Assembly: GCA_016207265.1 (NCBI GenBank)
Contig: JACQPZ010000202.1
Coordinates: forward strand, 1-6,865
Length of the DNA: 6,865 nucleotides
Direction: 5' to 3'
Origin: Candidatus Latescibacterota bacterium
Lineage (GTDB): Bacteria > Eisenbacteria > RBG-16-71-46 > SZUA-252
Both the position numbers and the translations under genes were made by a program. Position 1 is the stretch's first letter. Every line of letters starts with the position of its first letter. The notes beneath the pieces are model-generated. The model was given only the letters and a program-made list of their open reading frames with translations. It ran no database searches and was not told the DNA's origin. Shown here piece after piece: positions 6,017-6,865 of the stretch.

Positions 6017-6865
6017 GCCGAAACGGCGCGCCGCGCTTCGACGAGGTGATCCTCGAGACGATCTCGAACGCCCCGGGCGTGAGCGGCGGCGAGGAGGCGA
6101 TCCGGAGCTACCTTGCGGGCCACGTGCGCGACTGGGTCGATTCGCTCGAGGTGGATCCCATGGGGAGCCTGGTCGGGCGGATCGGGCCCGCGAAGGCCGC
6201 GCGGGGCGGCCGCCGCGGTCCCCACGTCATGCTCTGCGCCCACATGGACGAGGTGGGGCTCATGGTCACGGCCGTCGAGAAGGAGGGACGGCTTCGCTTC
6301 CGGCGGGTCGGAGGGATCGATCCGCGGATCCTCCCGGGACAGGTCTTTCGCATCGGCCCGCAGGGAATCCGCGGCGTCGTGGGAGCGCTCCCGCCGCATC
6401 TTGTGCCGCGCGCCGAGCGCGAGAACGTGACGCCGGCGGAGGATCTCTACCTCGACATCGGCGCGCGATCCCGCGAGGAGGCCGAGGAGCGGGTGTCGGT
6501 GGGCGAATACGCTGCTTTCGATACGAGATACGAATCGTGGGGCTCGGTACGAAAGGGCAAGGCCTTCGATGACCGTGTCGGCTGCGCCGTGCTCGCGAGC
6601 GTCATCCGGCGCCGCCCGCCGGTCCCGGTCACCGCGGTGTGGAGCGTCCAGGAAGAGGTCGGGCTCCGCGGCGCGGCGGCCGCGGCACGCCGTGTCGCTC
6701 CCGACCTCGCGATCGTGCTCGAGGGCACGGCTTCGGGAGAAGCTCCGGGAACGCCGCGCGAAGAGCAGTATCCCTGCATGGGCCGCGGCCCCGCCCTCAC
6801 GATCCAGGACCGCTCCTTGATGGCGCACGCCCGTCTCCTCGAGACGATCCGGAGCGTGGGAAAAC
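6013..6865 (+). CDS. M42 family metallo-aminopeptidase (second of tandem pair), 3' end missing
   Basis: The frame is open from GTG 6013 to the right edge, giving 284 residues and one spare base. It is a second, diverged M42 peptidase. NAPGVSGGEEAI marks the N-terminus, AHMDEVGLMV carries H77, LPGQVFRIGP and EDLYLDIG bound the inserted domain, KAFDDRVG carries D186, and QEEVGLRGA carries catalytic E214 and metal ligand E215. The fourth ligand position is E237 in IVLEGTASGEAPG, a form common in this family where the first gene has an Asp. The Asp often found in the LEGTTAADVPG stretch is E243 here. The final His ligand lies beyond the window. The start was chosen because GTG overlaps the first gene's TGA (GTGA) with GAGGT upstream and gives the normal distance to the first metal ligand (77 against 72). 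The gene is co-transcribed with the first and perhaps makes a mixed complex with it. Confidence 0.92.
   Translation, partial: MSRNGAPRFDEVILETISNAPGVSGGEEAIRSYLAGHVRDWVDSLEVDPMGSLVGRIGPAKAARGGRRGPHVMLCAHMDEVGLMVTAVEKEGRLRFRRVGGIDPRILPGQVFRIGPQGIRGVVGALPPHLVPRAERENVTPAEDLYLDIGARSREEAEERVSVGEYAAFDTRYESWGSVRKGKAFDDRVGCAVLASVIRRRPPVPVTAVWSVQEEVGLRGAAAAARRVAPDLAIVLEGTASGEAPGTPREEQYPCMGRGPALTIQDRSLMAHARLLETIRSVGK

Overview
The window is GC-rich bacterial chromosome, packed with genes and strongly biased to G or C at third codon positions. It holds six protein-coding genes, two of them cut by the window ends. No RNA genes, insertion sequences, CRISPR arrays, phage genes or integration sites were seen. 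The combination of a secreted MA-type zinc peptidase joined to a PD40 propeller, paired M42 aminopeptidases, a YtcJ-type amidohydrolase and very high GC would suit a Gemmatimonadota, Eisenbacteria or Acidobacteriota-like lineage. That placement is a guess from gene content only.

Left part, minus strand, read from right to left: a GT4 glycosyltransferase (4880-3756), cutA (3787-3437) and an amidohydrolase of the YtcJ type (3440-1800). They overlap head to tail by 32 and 4 bp, with Shine-Dalgarno sequences inside the upstream gene each time, so they look like one translationally coupled operon. After a 116-bp gap with a near-consensus sigma70 promoter comes a secreted protein (1683 to beyond position 1) with a signal peptide, an HELVH gluzincin peptidase domain and a PD40 beta-propeller.

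Right part, plus strand: two M42-family metallo-aminopeptidases in tandem (4937-6016, and 6013 to beyond the right edge), overlapping by 4 bp. They are clear but diverged paralogues with different residues at some active-site positions. A 56-bp divergent spacer (4881-4936) separates them from the glycosyltransferase; it is short enough that both transcripts may be leaderless.

Functionally the window mixes peptide breakdown (the M42 pair, probably cytoplasmic; the MA/PD40 protein, exported) with a small operon of unclear shared purpose (glycosyl transfer, metal-binding CutA, amide or related hydrolysis). I see no clearly new system. The most useful leads are the M42 pair as a possible mixed TET-type particle, the GT-cutA-amidohydrolase coupling, the divergent leaderless promoter arrangement and the MA-peptidase/propeller fusion.
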